64,000 bases of DNA. Source: Lophium mytilinum. Taxonomy: Eukaryota > Ascomycota > Dothideomycetes > Mytilinidiales > Mytilinidiaceae. Each line of letters opens with the position of its first letter. The first letter of the stretch is position 1. Location: NCBI GenBank assembly GCA_010093605.1, contig MU004184.1:1879897-1943896 (forward strand), in the 5' to 3' direction. A program made the position numbers and the translations under genes. The notes beneath the pieces are model-generated. The model saw only the letters and a list, made by a program, of their open reading frames with translations, searched no databases and was not told the DNA's origin. Shown in pieces: positions 1 through 11,229 of this stretch.

Positions 1-511
1 CTCCCACAAGGCAGCTTAGATGACTCACCACCTCGAATAGTTGGCTGGGACAGTAGCAGGAACATTCTTGACTTGGTACTGTTCCCCTCGTCAGCATCGG
101 CTTCAACGCGGCATGACGAGCTAAGCTTACACTCCAGCCGATACCACGCAGGTTGATGAAGGTGAGAAACGACCACCAGATCCTCTCGAAGAATCCCTCT
201 GGCGCAGCCGGAGTCGCAGCTTCCGAGTCGGCGTCAGAGTCCGTACGCTTGTGCCATCCCTCCTTGTCCGGATTTGCGAGCACGATGCGGTCGATGTACG
301 TGAAGAAAAGCAGACCGATGAGACAGCCCAGAGAGAATTGATCCCCGAAAAAGGTCTTCTCTTCTAGCAGAACGAATTGCCAAAGCAGGATACCGAGCAA
401 AGGGAGCGTTGTTGCCGTCCGAACGAGGCTAGGCCGAAATGCCAATGAACCGACCACGACTAGGAAGAAAAGCTTCACGCAATGCTGCTGAAGGAAAGCT
501 GAGGACTCCAT
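1..511 (-). CDS. Wax synthase / MBOAT-like acyltransferase, 5' part only
   Basis: Partial gene that runs off the left edge on the minus strand. Exon 1 is 511..131 (127 codons, starting MESSAFLQQ), a 52-bp intron (130..79, GTAAGC...CAG) follows, then exon 2 78..29 and the donor (GTGAGT) of a second intron at 28. The protein starts with hydrophobic helices (KLFFLVVVGSLAF, LLGILLWQFVLL, LGCLIGLLFF). The spliced junction reads FINLRGIGWS-YQVKNVP, which matches the (N)RGIGW...xVKNVP signature I know from fungal wax-synthase-domain membrane acyltransferases, the group that includes trichothecene Tri7-like O-acetyltransferases. The catalytic His region would lie beyond the window, so the substrate cannot be inferred. 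The reading frame has no stop before the edge. Start choice: first Met of the open frame, followed at once by a membrane segment. Confidence 0.68.
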   Translation of the reverse strand, partial: MESSAFLQQHCVKLFFLVVVGSLAFRPSLVRTATTLPLLGILLWQFVLLEEKTFFGDQFSLGCLIGLLFFTYIDRIVLANPDKEGWHKRTDSDADSEAATPAAPEGFFERIWWSFLTFINLRGIGWSVSLARHAALKPMLTRGTVPSQECSCYCPSQLFEVVSHLSCLVG

Positions 512-1467
512 GGTCCGACAATGAAAACGAAAGAGTGAGGGTGTGTGCTGTCGTCGGTGGTGGGAAGGAGCATGTTCTTAAACACCACCACAGTTTACTA
601 GCGTGCCTGCCAATCGCTCAGGGATATCATTCGGATACTCCAGCCAGTGAGACGCATCGTTCGGGCCGCTATCTTGAGCATAGGGACTTCGGCGAATCAT
701 CTCACCACCATTACGCTGAATTGTGGGCCGGTCGGCGCCCGGTAGCCGACCTTAAGGCCTGTTTACCTGGTTAGGTCTAGTGATGCGGATACAGCAAGAG
801 CTACTCCGTACTGGCATTGATTTACCGTGCCCTAGTCGATTTGCGTTCTCCCAATGAGAGGTCGCGCAGTACGGTCATCAGGGACGTCGTTTATGTCCGG
901 TTGCTAGTGAGGTGGAAGCCAAGAAAGAAGCCCGTTCTAGTTTTCGTTCGTGGTGCCTAAGCCGAAAAAATCGCCTGTCTCTCGCAGTTTAAAGGTCGCA
1001 AGCACGCAAATTCATCCAATTGGTTGTAGGCTACAAGAAGCTTTACACATCCTGGAGGTTACAGCGCATACGCATCGACCTTGTGACTAACATGGTTTTT
1101 TACGGTTCATAAACAGGAATAACGAGAGCTACCGTTAAACGGCGGGTTCCTGCGCGATTCATTGACTTCGACATATCTTTCCTTTCCGGAAATTCGCCTT
1201 CTTTACAGGGAATCTGTCCACTAACAAATACGAAACTTACTCATACATATAGTGTAAAGGGAAGAGTGGGGAATCTTAGTGGCCATGACACCCGTACATA
1301 GCAAAACAAAAGAAACGCGAGAGGTGGCAGTACTCTTTGTGCACTGATTTCGACCGCATGAATACAACGACGTGGAAGTTTATTTACATCATAAGCTCCG
1401 ACTAAGAGTGTACTCCATATCCAAAACCCGGAAACGCCCGTAAATTCCTCTTGGCAAACAAGCGGTT
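512..1467. other. Intergenic region
   Basis: Lies between the start of the acyltransferase and the end of the zinc-cluster regulator, so it holds the acyltransferase promoter and the regulator 3' UTR. The short open frames here have no recognisable protein character. No repeat or RNA gene seen. Confidence 0.5.
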
Positions 1468-4059
1468 TCAAAAGCCAGGGAAGGCATTGCGCGCGAAGTC
1501 CTGGTCCAGTGCCGTCGTACTTAGATTCGGTAGCATTTGGTTCGTGGCATCGCTCATAAATCCTATCCAGTCCTGGTCGATATCCATTGATGTCGGCATG
1601 TTCTGCCACGAGAAGTTATTGGCTAGAGGAGCGAAGTTGGCCATTCCATCCTCGTTTAGCGCAGAGTCGAAACCGGAGCTGCCTGCGTAGACGCCGTCGT
1701 ACGTCATGAAAGGATCTTGTATTTGGTTCAAGGTGTTGTCAGACATTCCAACGGAAGGCATACCATGAGGGAACGGATTGGCGTCGGTGGACGAAGAGGG
1801 CGTTAACTGGGTTATCGATGGCGATGTTGCAGACGAAGTTGTTGATTTTCCTTTCCTGGGAGGCTTCGGAGGCATCACTGTCTTGTCTCCACGCCGGATC
1901 GAGATGGTGCCAAAGTATGGGATCACAAATGCAGGCCCCTCTTCGGCTCCATAGGGGCAGTCTTCGTCGTCTGGTGGGCAATGTCCTGGTTTGGCGTCGC
2001 GAAGTTTGGTCGACATCTTTTGCAGGACTTCATAGCTTTGTGCTGCAACCTTGCCACCTTTCTCGTTCGACGCGCGGCGGAATATGTCGATGCATATTTC
2101 GATTAGCCGCCAGTCCTCTTCCATCTCTTGTGGGCTGATGCCAGCTGATGCATCCGGAGCGATGGGGAAGAGGCCAAGGAGGAGAAGGATTGCGGCCGTG
2201 AATCCGAGAAAGTCTATGGCTTTGCATTCGTATAGAGGCTCCGCACAGCCGGTACGGAGACTAGCATATAGTCGCAGCATCTCTCGAGAGCCAGCTAGAC
2301 AGACTGTCTTGCTGTACATGAATCGGGGGTTGTTTACTGATTTCAACATGAAGGGGAGGTGGAGGTAGACCCTGATTTGATGATATATCAACTGAGCCAG
2401 TAGACGTTCTCGGAGGTCGGCAGCACTTGTTTGGCAATCGATCATAGCTCCTGACGTGTCCACCCAGGACGGATCTAGTTGATTGAACAGTGCTTCCATC
2501 TGCTGATCTAGATCAAGAGCAAAAGCGAATGATGGGTCGCCTGAACCTTGATTTCTATCAATGACCTTTCCAGCTATGATAGAGATCTTGTTGACGAAGT
2601 TGAGAGGCAGGAGGTATTTGGTCGGGGGTCCCTGGATGGTAAGGTCGCAATGTGCATCTACTACACCGGATGGCAGACCTAGGAGTAAACAAAGGAAGCG
2701 ATCGCCATGGTACAGTGACCACCATATGCTTTCATGAGCTTCAGAGGTGGTACGCTTGCGATGAAGACCCTTATAACTGTTAGTAGAGAGCAGGTAGCAC
2801 ATGGTAGGCAGGTTCATACCATGAGTTGAGCATACATCAGGCCACGACGGAATGCAAGCCAGGCTCGACGCGGTTGACCAACATCGGAGTACCACTTGGC
2901 TTCTAGTATGAGGCATTCCATGCCTTCCAGGGTGGCAGCATACTCGTCGTCGGAAAGAACCCAGCGATCTACAGTGTTGATGTATCTATCAACATCGTCA
3001 CTTTCTATGCATACACCAACACCAAGGACCAAGACGCCCAGTGCTCCTGGGCTTCCATCTTCGGAGAGGGCATGGGCAGCGTATTCGGCCAACGGGATAT
3101 AGCCGGACGTGCCGGCAGTCTTCTTCCGCCAAGTCTGCCACCATTCGCCATTGGCGTTCAAGAGTTGATTAAGTTGGTCGTATGGAGGGAGTACAGACAG
3201 CAATGCCTCTTTCGCTCGGGCACGCTTCAATTTTGACGCAGCTGCGGATGTCTCGTCAATCATGTCAGCAAGACGGTGGTCTCCGCTGCAGTGAACACGG
3301 AGCGGCTCTTGCGACTCCTGAGCACACGCAGGGGAGCCATCCTTCCTGCCTCCGTATGGACAGGACGCCTCCGACTTAGCATAATGACTCTCCGCGTTGT
3401 TCAGCTAGACGAGGTTAGGAGGAATGGGACAGGGAAATGCGAACATCAAGCATGCTTACAGCGTCTTCAAACACGGATAGTAGAGGTGCATTGCCCGTAT
3501 GAGCGTTGAGCATTGGTCCATGAGCGGACGGAGTAACATCTGATGTGATAGGTGTGGGTGGGAATCGGTCTCTAGAAGGAATAGGGTCTGACGAAAAGTT
3601 CCCGCTTTTCGCCGTCTGAGGTTGCTTCTCGACCGGGCTTTTGTCGCCGCGTTCATCGAGCAGGCTCTCAACAAGAGCCTCGAGACGGGAGACTCTCTCC
3701 CGCAGATTCTTCCTTTGATCCAACACGACATCTGCGCTGGCATGCTCTTGGTCAACGCACCGCGAACCTCGAGCAAAGCACTCGGAGCAGACGTCGGGAT
3801 TATCAGACGGAAAAATACAACGAATCTTTCTGCGCCGGCCTACAACAGATCAGAAACGATCCAATGACCTTCGATTGCTTTAATGCACTTCCTCATCAGG
3901 CGTGACACGGGTGGGGAAGATTTATGTCGACCCCAGTCGCACCTCGCACAACAAAGTGACATATCAATCCTCTGAGGGACACATACATTCAAAACAACTG
4001 TGCGTCCCCTTCCGCATCTTTTTGCGGGCTGCTAGGTCAGGAGAGGTGCTCTTGGGCAT
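1468..4059 (-). CDS. Zn(II)2Cys6 fungal transcription factor, 779 aa
   Basis: Nuclear zinc-cluster regulator. Exons 4059..3987, 3839..3460, 3404..2820 and 2769..1468 join with consistent phase. Residues about 20-50 form the zinc cluster: CFECRRRKIRC, then C-SEC and RC, giving the Cx2Cx6Cx(n)Cx2Cx6C layout. Intron 1 (146 bp) cuts the codon of the second zinc-ligand Cys between T and GC. A short coiled-coil linker follows (QRKNLRERVSRLEALVESLL), as in Gal4-type dimerisation regions. The middle, with WWSLYHGDRFLCLLLGLPSG, is the fungal-specific transcription factor domain, and the C-terminus is a Gln/Asn/Met-rich, acidic, possibly activating tail. Length is typical. Target genes cannot be told: the neighbours do not form a pathway cluster. 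The start Met precedes a basic stretch (ARKKMRKGTHS) directly before the cluster. Confidence 0.88.
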
Positions 4060-4687
4060 CTTGTCCAGACCTTGTGTCTTCCAAAAGTTGAAAGCTTCAA
4101 AATTGACAGGCGGCGGAATGAAGCAAAAATCGGACGGTTCACGGACAGAGCGTAATCACGATTAGATGAATGGAGTAACGAGAGAAAAGCGGCGGTATAA
4201 AAAACGGGGATGGTGAAAGGACACTGAGGCGGGAATACAGCCGTGCGATTTCGTCCGGCGGGCGATTGTCGATGAGTAATGGAGCATGAGCTGACAGAAA
4301 CTAAAGGAACGAGCTGTGGAGCCAGTCCCTATATAATCAGGCACACACCGCCAGGCAGCACGATTACGCGTGTGTTAGATGGATGGGGTTCTCGGGGTTA
4401 AAACACCCTGCAGGGCTTGCCTGAAGATGAAAGGAGCGTCATGGATCGCAAGCCATCCCTGATTGAGAATACAAGGCACGTGACACAACCGAGGGATGAT
4501 ACCGAGATCGTCCCGACAACCCTTGAACCCTTAAAATAGAAACAAGGGTTCTGTTATCGATAAGGCAGAAATGATGTCGTTCCGTCAAAGCCGAAACACT
4601 TGGTCGTCAACTCAGAGTTTTGTCCTTCACTCCAGACTTCTTCATACATCGTATCTATTAGCATATGGTACATCTACTACCACAGCA
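4060..4687. other. Divergent intergenic region
   Basis: Upstream of both the zinc-cluster regulator (minus) and the small membrane protein (plus), so it probably holds both promoters. No further gene supported. Confidence 0.5.
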
Positions 4688-5374
4688 ATGGCTACCACGC
4701 AATCCACCGTTGAAAAACGGGAAAGTCCAACAGCCAGACTCATGAATACAGCTCTCCCACCAAGTCCACCCCCCTCTCCGCCAAAATTGAAACAAAGGCG
4801 CAAGAAGCACGACGACCCATTCTACAGCATTCCACTAACCCAACCCATCCCGCGACCTCCGTCGCCCGAAGTTGATGTCCAAGAACCAGTCCAGTCGCGT
4901 GTAAAGACCGTGGGTGGATTCCAATCTATTTCGACCCCCCCAACTTGACTTATAGCTGTAATCTAGATCCTCCTCACGCCCATACTATCCACTTCTTTCC
5001 TCTTGTCACTCTTCATCATCAACCGTGGGGATCGCGCCGCGCGAGTTTCATCTCATCCTCAACCGCACTCTAGAGGCTTTATTGCCTACCTCTCTCCACG
5101 CGCCTGGCTCGACCCAGAACCATACCAAGACCCAACCTCTACCGCGTGGAACATGACTAGCCCTTCATCGCTAACACCAGATGATGTAGTCGCGCGGGGC
5201 AATAAAAATGGAAGAAAGAGGAGTTGGTTTATGAGGAAGAAGCACCGTGCAGTTTCACGGCTGCAGGTCGGAGATGCATTTGAGTTACGGGGACGGGTGA
5301 TTGCTGCCATGGTAGCTCTTGGGCTGGCAGTTCTGGTGGGAGTGGTGTGGAGTTTGAAGCACTTGACTGGGTAG
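4688..5374 (+). CDS. Small Pro-rich protein with two predicted membrane helices, 206 aa
   Basis: Not a family I recognise. The best model joins 4688..4900 and 4967..5374 through a 66-bp phase-0 intron (GTAAAG...TCTAG) that removes in-frame stops. Residues 1-71 are Pro/Ser-rich and basic (PPSPPPSPPKLKQRRKK). Exon 2 opens with a hydrophobic run (ILLTPILSTSFLLSLFII), then a polar loop, a very basic patch (KNGRKRSWFMRKKHR) and a C-terminal helix (VIAAMVALGLAVLVGVVW) close to the end. This suggests a membrane protein with two passes or a tail anchor. Two open frames in the same phase on one strand, both with protein-like composition, support a single gene. The weak donor makes the exact splice uncertain; two separate small genes are the alternative. 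Confidence 0.45.
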
Positions 5375-5899
5375 GGGCGCGCGTATGATGCATAGCTACT
5401 GGAGTTATTTGGGTTGTCCTTACGATTTGACGCTTCATGGTTCAGCGAAGGTGTTCATGTTGTAGGTCGGGTCCCCAGGAGTCCCTTCGATGGTTCCAAA
5501 ATACTGAAACTGTTATTCGATCTAAGAGACCAATGGCATTTCACAACTCATCCGTAGTTCTGTCGAATGAATATGTTACCGTATGCATTATAATCGCCTA
5601 TAACGAGAAGGGAACCGCTTGCACAAGATCAACCGTCCCACCTAGAACGCGGCCGGACCGACATAATCTCACAATGTCCAAACATGAATATGAACGTTGA
5701 CTTCATAGATAATCCGAAATGAAGCCTGCGCCAGCAGTACGTGCAAGTATAACGCAATAGTGTAGTACCTTCACTCAATAAAAGAAAGCCGTCCTTGCTA
5801 ACATTGCCTTGACCCAGTCAAATCTCGATAATACTGATCAAGGATTGGTCTGATTGTTGTTCATGGCATTGTATCCGTGTCATAAACGCACGCAGCGTA
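5375..5899. other. Intergenic region between convergent genes
   Basis: Probably 3' UTRs of the small membrane protein and of BTB copy A. Nothing else seen. Confidence 0.45.
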
Positions 5900-7421
5900 T
5901 TATGCACCCCTCACAGCTGCATTCAATCTTGACTCGTTTCTTGCTTGCTGAGGATGATCATGATAACGACAAACGTCGTAGTCGTGTGGTTCTTCAGGTA
6001 GGATCTGCCCGGGGGATCGATGTATCAAACTCAGTGCTCGAGATCTCCTGACCATTATTTCCAACACGAGCGCTTTAGGTAGCAACTCCTCAATCGTCTC
6101 AGATGGGTTCCCTATCTTTCGGTGTTGTCCATTCCAGTCACACGCCCACGACTCGAAAAAGTACGGGTATAGCCCAGAAGTGTTGGGGAGATTATCGAAT
6201 GCCTTGACGACAGCGTGGATGTCAGGTACAAAGTGGATGCTACTCTTGACATGGATTGCGTCCATGATATCATATCGAAGCTGCGGAAAATCGTACTTAT
6301 CGGCGAAAATGTACAGATCCACGAGCACGGAGTAGCTATCGAGTTGATAAGGGCCCTATCCTGGGCTCACCGTTGAGGAACTCAGCGTGCAAGTACCTAG
6401 ACGGGGTCAGTTTCAAGGAGGTAATCTACAACCAGGCATTTTATACTTACGGTATCCTTTGCCAAGCTCGCAGCAATCTTTTGGCCTGCTTTTGGATGAT
6501 TCTCGTATGAACCGGAAACTCACTATGAGAGAAATCTCTAAGTCTTTTCAGGTCTTTCAAGATTCTACTGTTATGGAGGATGGTGTATGGTATATCCATA
6601 AATATTGCCTCTAGGGAATCCAACGCCAAATTCAGCGCGTCAAACGTCCTCAAAAGCTTGTCTGCAGTCTCTGCTGGACTCAATGTGCGAACCAGGACAG
6701 CAACGTGTTCAACTATGGAAAAAGATTAGATCAGTCAGGCCTTCGATGAGCGGAATGGAACTGGGCTCACTACTGTGAAAAGCAGTATTCCGCACTGCAT
6801 TGTCTTTGGGACTCTTGAAACACAAGAATGGTCTCTTTCTATCAGTCTTCCCCGATGTCCGAATCGGGTCTTGTTGCGGGACAATGCCTGTGACCTCGCT
6901 AGCTGAGGGCATGTCCGTGACATCGTCGCTTCCCCCAAGTGAAGCCGGCGCCGTAACCTCGTCACGTTCCCTGGCTGAGGCTGTAACCTCGTCGTGCTTC
7001 TTCTCTGCGAAGTGAAGCTCCATACCCTTCAACCTCTCGACGAACGCTTCTTCTCGGTTTTCCAGTGCCAGCTTTTGCGTATCAAGCCATTCCATAACGA
7101 TCTTGAACAGCAAAGGTTCTACATCGTCAAGTGTGATTACCTCTTCCTCTGTTTCCCTGAAGCCTCCCTTGAATGCATTGTGGAAGTATCTTGACCAATG
7201 AGTGATCAAGTTTTTGTGGATATGGAAAGGCTCAGCGTCCGGGCCGGCATTGACTGTTACTATTTCTGTGCCAAACGTTTTGCTTTCGGGAATCAGAGAG
7301 CTATCAACACTAGACTCTACTAGGGGCCTCACTTCATTGAATCGCGCATGCGGTTTTGTGGCGTATGAGCACACGAGGCATCCCTTTTTGCGACCCCCGG
7401 GAGCCTGGACGCGGAGGCCAT
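5900..7421 (-). pseudogene. BTB/POZ-domain protein, copy A of a tandem array, reading frame broken
   Basis: Most downstream of three tandem BTB/POZ paralogues. Exons 7421..7333, 7282..6771 and 6712..6451 splice in phase exactly like copies B and C. The BTB core is clear: FGTEIVTVNAGPDAEPFHIHKN, then THWSRYF and EVITLDDVEPLLFKIVMEWL. The distal region (LVDLYIFADKYDFPQLRYDIM, then TSGLYPYFFESWACDWNG) also matches the paralogues. Between exon 3 and that region, the exon entered at 6396 and the distal frame that opens at 6355 differ by one base, and no canonical intron reconciles them. So this copy is either a young pseudogene, a locus with an assembly error, or one needing unusual splicing. An acidic insert with EVTA-type repeats (ERDEVTAPAS) is unique to this copy. 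BTB domains mediate dimerisation or Cul3 binding; no partner is evident. Confidence 0.7.
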
Positions 7422-7969
7422 ACCGCAATTGAAATTAACAGTTGAATCTACTGAGTATGTAGTTGGAACAGTGCGGGGAGTCCAGCACACCCCTGGCGCC
7501 AAGGAGTCTAGGATAGGTCTAGCTTCTTCACGCGGTCACGAGGTCTACAACACGCTCTCGTATGTCTTGATATCACATTTAGTTTACCCCCCCCCCCAGG
7601 CTCAGACTGGACACCACCATGCGTAGGACAGGGTTTTTGTACACACGGGGCGGGGGACTGTACTTGCATCATTACAGAAGCTCATCGCAGCAGACCTATG
7701 TTCCTATTTCGTCCTGTACTCCTCCAAGTCCGCGAACACCTTTGACCAAGAATGGTAGTCTAGACTTAAAACGAAACTAGAAAATTTGCCAAGCTGCGGG
7801 AGACCGGCGATGACTGGATACAACGATTTGAAAGCACCATTCTGCTGCTAGCAGTACGGTTCTTGGTGGCAGACTTGTTCAGACTGCAAATCCCTTACAA
7901 GTGTGTGCCCTGGGTCTAAACATTTCAGTTTGTCCTCGATTGCGGAGCATACAAAACACGTATGGCCTT
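7422..7969. other. Spacer between BTB copies A and B
   Basis: Promoter of copy A and 3' end of copy B. Contains an 11-base C run at 7587-7597, a plausible site of length variation. No gene seen. Confidence 0.5.
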
Positions 7970-9330
7970 TCATGAGCTCACTACCGTGGCCGTCGGGTTC
8001 GGTTCATCATTCGGGGGGTGCTCATGATAAGAGCAGAGACTGGTTTCGTACGGCATTGGGCTCAGCACTGTCCCAGGTAAGAGAAACAACTCCTTAGATC
8101 TCCGGGTCGCGATACTCGATAGTAGATCGTTGGGGAGTAGGTGGCCGATTTTAACACCTGATCCCCCTAATATAGCTTGCCCGTTCCAGTCGCCTACGTA
8201 AACATCGAAGAAGTATCTGGAGAGCCCGGACGTCTTGGGCAGACTCTCGAACGCCTTTAGGACCGCGTAAAGGTAAGGAACGGAATCGGGGTAGTGGGAG
8301 TTCTTGAAGTGGACTTTATCGATTATGTCCCTGCGGAGCTGCGGCATGTCGTACTTGTCGGCAAAAATGTACATATCCACGAGCGTGTTGTAGCTGAACT
8401 GTTGCGAGTCGGTGTCATCTCTGTCATCTCCATGGCGAGTGTTACTAGGATAGATCAGCTTAAACGAAGGCGGCATATTGTAGTTGTTACGCACACGACT
8501 CTGTACCACCTCCTATAAATCTCCTTGGCACGTCCTCGAATGTAGGGGCCTATAGGTCCTGGCAACATGTCCGCACCAGCCGTCGCGATGTCAAAAATAG
8601 TTGGCATGGCTTTCAAGCCATGGATGATCGAGAACGGCACATGTTTCATTGTCGCCAATGACTCCATTTCTTGCTGCAGAAACTCTAAATTATAGGTCTG
8701 CCTGACTTCCAGTTTGGCCAAGCTAATCATTTCTTCGCGAATTTTCGGAACTGTATAGGCTGAAATTAAACACATACGAAAGGGACAATGGGTTCTGTCT
8801 TACTGATGTCGCAAAACTCATTACGCTGTGCGATGTTATGCACACGTTTGAGGCAGACATACGCATACCGATTCGGGTCCACATCCTCCTCCAACGTTTG
8901 ATCAAAGGGCGAGGTTTCCGCAAGCTTCAGGTCGGACAACTCTTCCGCAGCTTTGTCCAATACCAACGTCTGCGTGTAAAGCCAGCCCATCACGATCTTG
9001 AAGAGCCAAGGCTGTACGTCCTCGAGAGCAATGGACTTGGTCTCTGCCTCAACGAAGGAGCCATCAAATGCGCCACGGAAGTAAGGCGACCAGTGAGTAA
9101 GCAAGTTTTTGTGAACGTAGAAGGGTTCAGCCTGTGGCCCAATACGCAAGGTCACCATCTCTGTACCAAACATCCTGCTTTACGGGTTTCAGAGAGGGAT
9201 GAACTTCAAGTCGCGTGTTCAGAGATACTCACGGCAGTGAAGAGCGCACGCGGTCCCTCGTCACATCAGAGCAGCTCTTTACATTGTTTTTCACAACCTT
9301 GGAGGCTGATGCCTTCTTTGCCGTGACCAT
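7970..9330 (-). CDS. BTB/POZ-domain protein, copy B, 402 aa
   Basis: Intact middle copy of the array. Exons 9330..9233, 9174..8804, 8759..8495 and 8444..7970 join with consistent phase (introns 58, 44 and 50 bp). Exon 1 encodes a basic leader (MVTAKKASASKVVKNN). Exon 2 holds the BTB fold: FGTEMVTLRIGPQAEPFYVHKN, THWSPYFRGAF, then EDVQPWLFKIVMGWLYTQ. Exon 3 is a helical linker (GPIGPYIRGRAKEIYRRW) and exon 4 carries the conserved LVDMYIFADKYDMPQLRRDI block plus SLPKTSGLSRYFFDVYVGDW. The LVDxYIFADKYDxxQLR motif is what I know from the second half of fungal BTB proteins, where a helical extension follows the fold. No DNA-binding or Kelch domain, so the role (dimeric adaptor, possibly a Cul3 substrate receptor) is inference only. 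Confidence 0.85.
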
Positions 9331-9897
9331 GGCGATTGCGGTTCGGTATGACCTAGGGTCAAAGATTGAAGAGTGGTTGTTTGGGAGGCTGAGGGGGCGG
9401 GACTTTACAGCCCCCTGCGTAGCTCCTTCTAGAGCTAGCGCTTTGGACCAGTCCTAGCCGCAACACGAAAGCTTCACGAGATCACGTTTCTATCAATGTT
9501 GCGTCTGGCAGCCTTCAGAACCTTCATTAATGGCGTTTTTACAACTTCAATAGCAACAGAATTCATGCTGATTCATAGAGCAACATCTTAATCGCAAGGT
9601 TTTAACCCTAACTAACCCGAAGTCAAATATGTGCTCGACATTGATTTCATACCGCATGCCTAGATTATATGAGGGTGGTACAGCGGCTCGTTCCTTGTAC
9701 GAGAAGAACGAGTATCTCCTCTCTAACCTGTCTTCCGGGGAAGTTGCTCACGTAAATTGTAAATATTATTTACCTCTGCTAGAGACATTCTCAGATAATC
9801 TATCAGACATAAGAAATCGCGCCTAGTTCATCCATTCCATAGACTCTTCCTATTAAGGGGCTCTCGAGCCCCTTTATTCGGCGGAATGACATGATTC
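9331..9897. other. Spacer between BTB copies B and C
   Basis: AT-richer than the coding sequence. Holds the copy B promoter and copy C 3' end. No protein-like frame. Confidence 0.5.
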
Positions 9898-11229
9898 TTA
9901 CTTTGAATGGTGATCGTGATACGAACAAAGACTGATATGATCGGATTGCGGTTTCATGCGTTCGTGAGACTGGTGCAGTTTAGCAGACCTCCGCATCATA
10001 ACTTCCACCAGCACCGACTTTGGGAAAAGCTGCTCCACCACAAGAAGAGCCGCTCCATGATCCCCGGAATGCCTCCCATCCCATTCGTCCACGTAAACAT
10101 CAACAAAGTATCTATAAAGACCAGAGGTTGGAGGCAACTTGTGAAAGGCTTTGCTGACAGCACGGAGGTCCGGGACGAAATGCACGCAGCCCCTATTCAC
10201 AGCGTGAATGAACTCAATGACATCAATTCGCAGCTGCTTAATATCGTATTTGTTGGCGAAAATATATAAGTCTACGAGGTCGGAGTACCTCGCAGCCGTG
10301 TCTTCGCGAGCTTGCCTATGACGGATCAGTCTACATCCATTAATTGCATTAACATTTTACTTACAGCCCGATTACTTTCCACTCGTCCAACATGAGTCTT
10401 GCAGATTCCTTACATGCTTCGCCAAGAGGGCCCGGCAGCATCTTCTCTGGGGCATCTATGATATCTTCGAGCACCTGGAAAAGACCGATGGAAGAACGAA
10501 GAACATGAAGGTTTTGCGTCATGACTTTGATTCGATCCACGAATTGTGACAAGAGCGTTAGTTGCTTTGCACGGCCTTCACCCTCAGCCTTATACGTATT
10601 CCTTAGGACTCGCAAAATTCTTCTCAGTCTGTCGACTGCAGAACATCAAGTCAGTAACGACCTAAAGCGTGAAGAACATCGGTTCTCACTGTATTCAACA
10701 GCCGATGATTTTGTCTCGGGTTCGATATCTTCACCCCGCTTGAAGAACAATGTCGAGAGCTCTTTCGCAGCCAGCTTCTCGACTAGCGTTTGGTCCGAAT
10801 CTCCACATCCGGTATTCTCTGGCTCCGGCAGCCTCACAGTGGGTTTGTCTAGCACTATGTTTTGGGAATACATCCAAGCTACAAAGCTTTTAAAAACCGA
10901 AGGTCTTACGTCCTCAAGGTTTATCTCCTTTTCCCCTGCCTCCTTGAAAGAGCCATTGCACGCGTTGCGAAAGTAGGGGGACCAGTAAGATATAAGGCCG
11001 CGATGAACACAAAATGATTCCAGCCTTGAGCTCGTATGTATGGTAACTATGTCCGTGCCGCATATCCTACTTGACGGATGTTAGCAGAAGTCGGGTAGTG
11101 TGGATGACTTCGCATATGCAAGTATACTCACCGTACAGAAGACGCGACCCGCTCCTGTGGGGCGCGACAGCAGCGCGGGGAAGATGTTTTCGAGACCCTG
11201 AAGGAGGACGAAGGTGTTTTGCGTGTCAT
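9898..11229 (-). CDS. BTB/POZ-domain protein, copy C, 387 aa
   Basis: Most upstream copy of the array. Exons 11229..11132, 11066..10690, 10635..10365 and 10315..9898 splice in phase (introns 65, 54 and 49 bp). Exon 1 is 98 nt, exactly as in copy B, and every intron falls at the same place and phase as in B. The BTB region reads CGTDIVTIHTSSRLESFCVHRG, YWSPYFRNACNGSF, EDVRPSVFKSFVAWMY. The distal block is LVDLYIFANKYDIKQLRIDV with LPPTSGLYRYFVDVYVDEWDG, ending in CSYHDHHSK. It is the most divergent of the three in the BTB core (a Ser-rich stretch replaces the GPxAEP loop). Function is unknown beyond protein-protein interaction. Confidence 0.83.

Noticed and set aside
439-774. 111-codon plus-strand frame near the left edge
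   Set aside because: Overlaps the start of the acyltransferase on the other strand and has no protein character.
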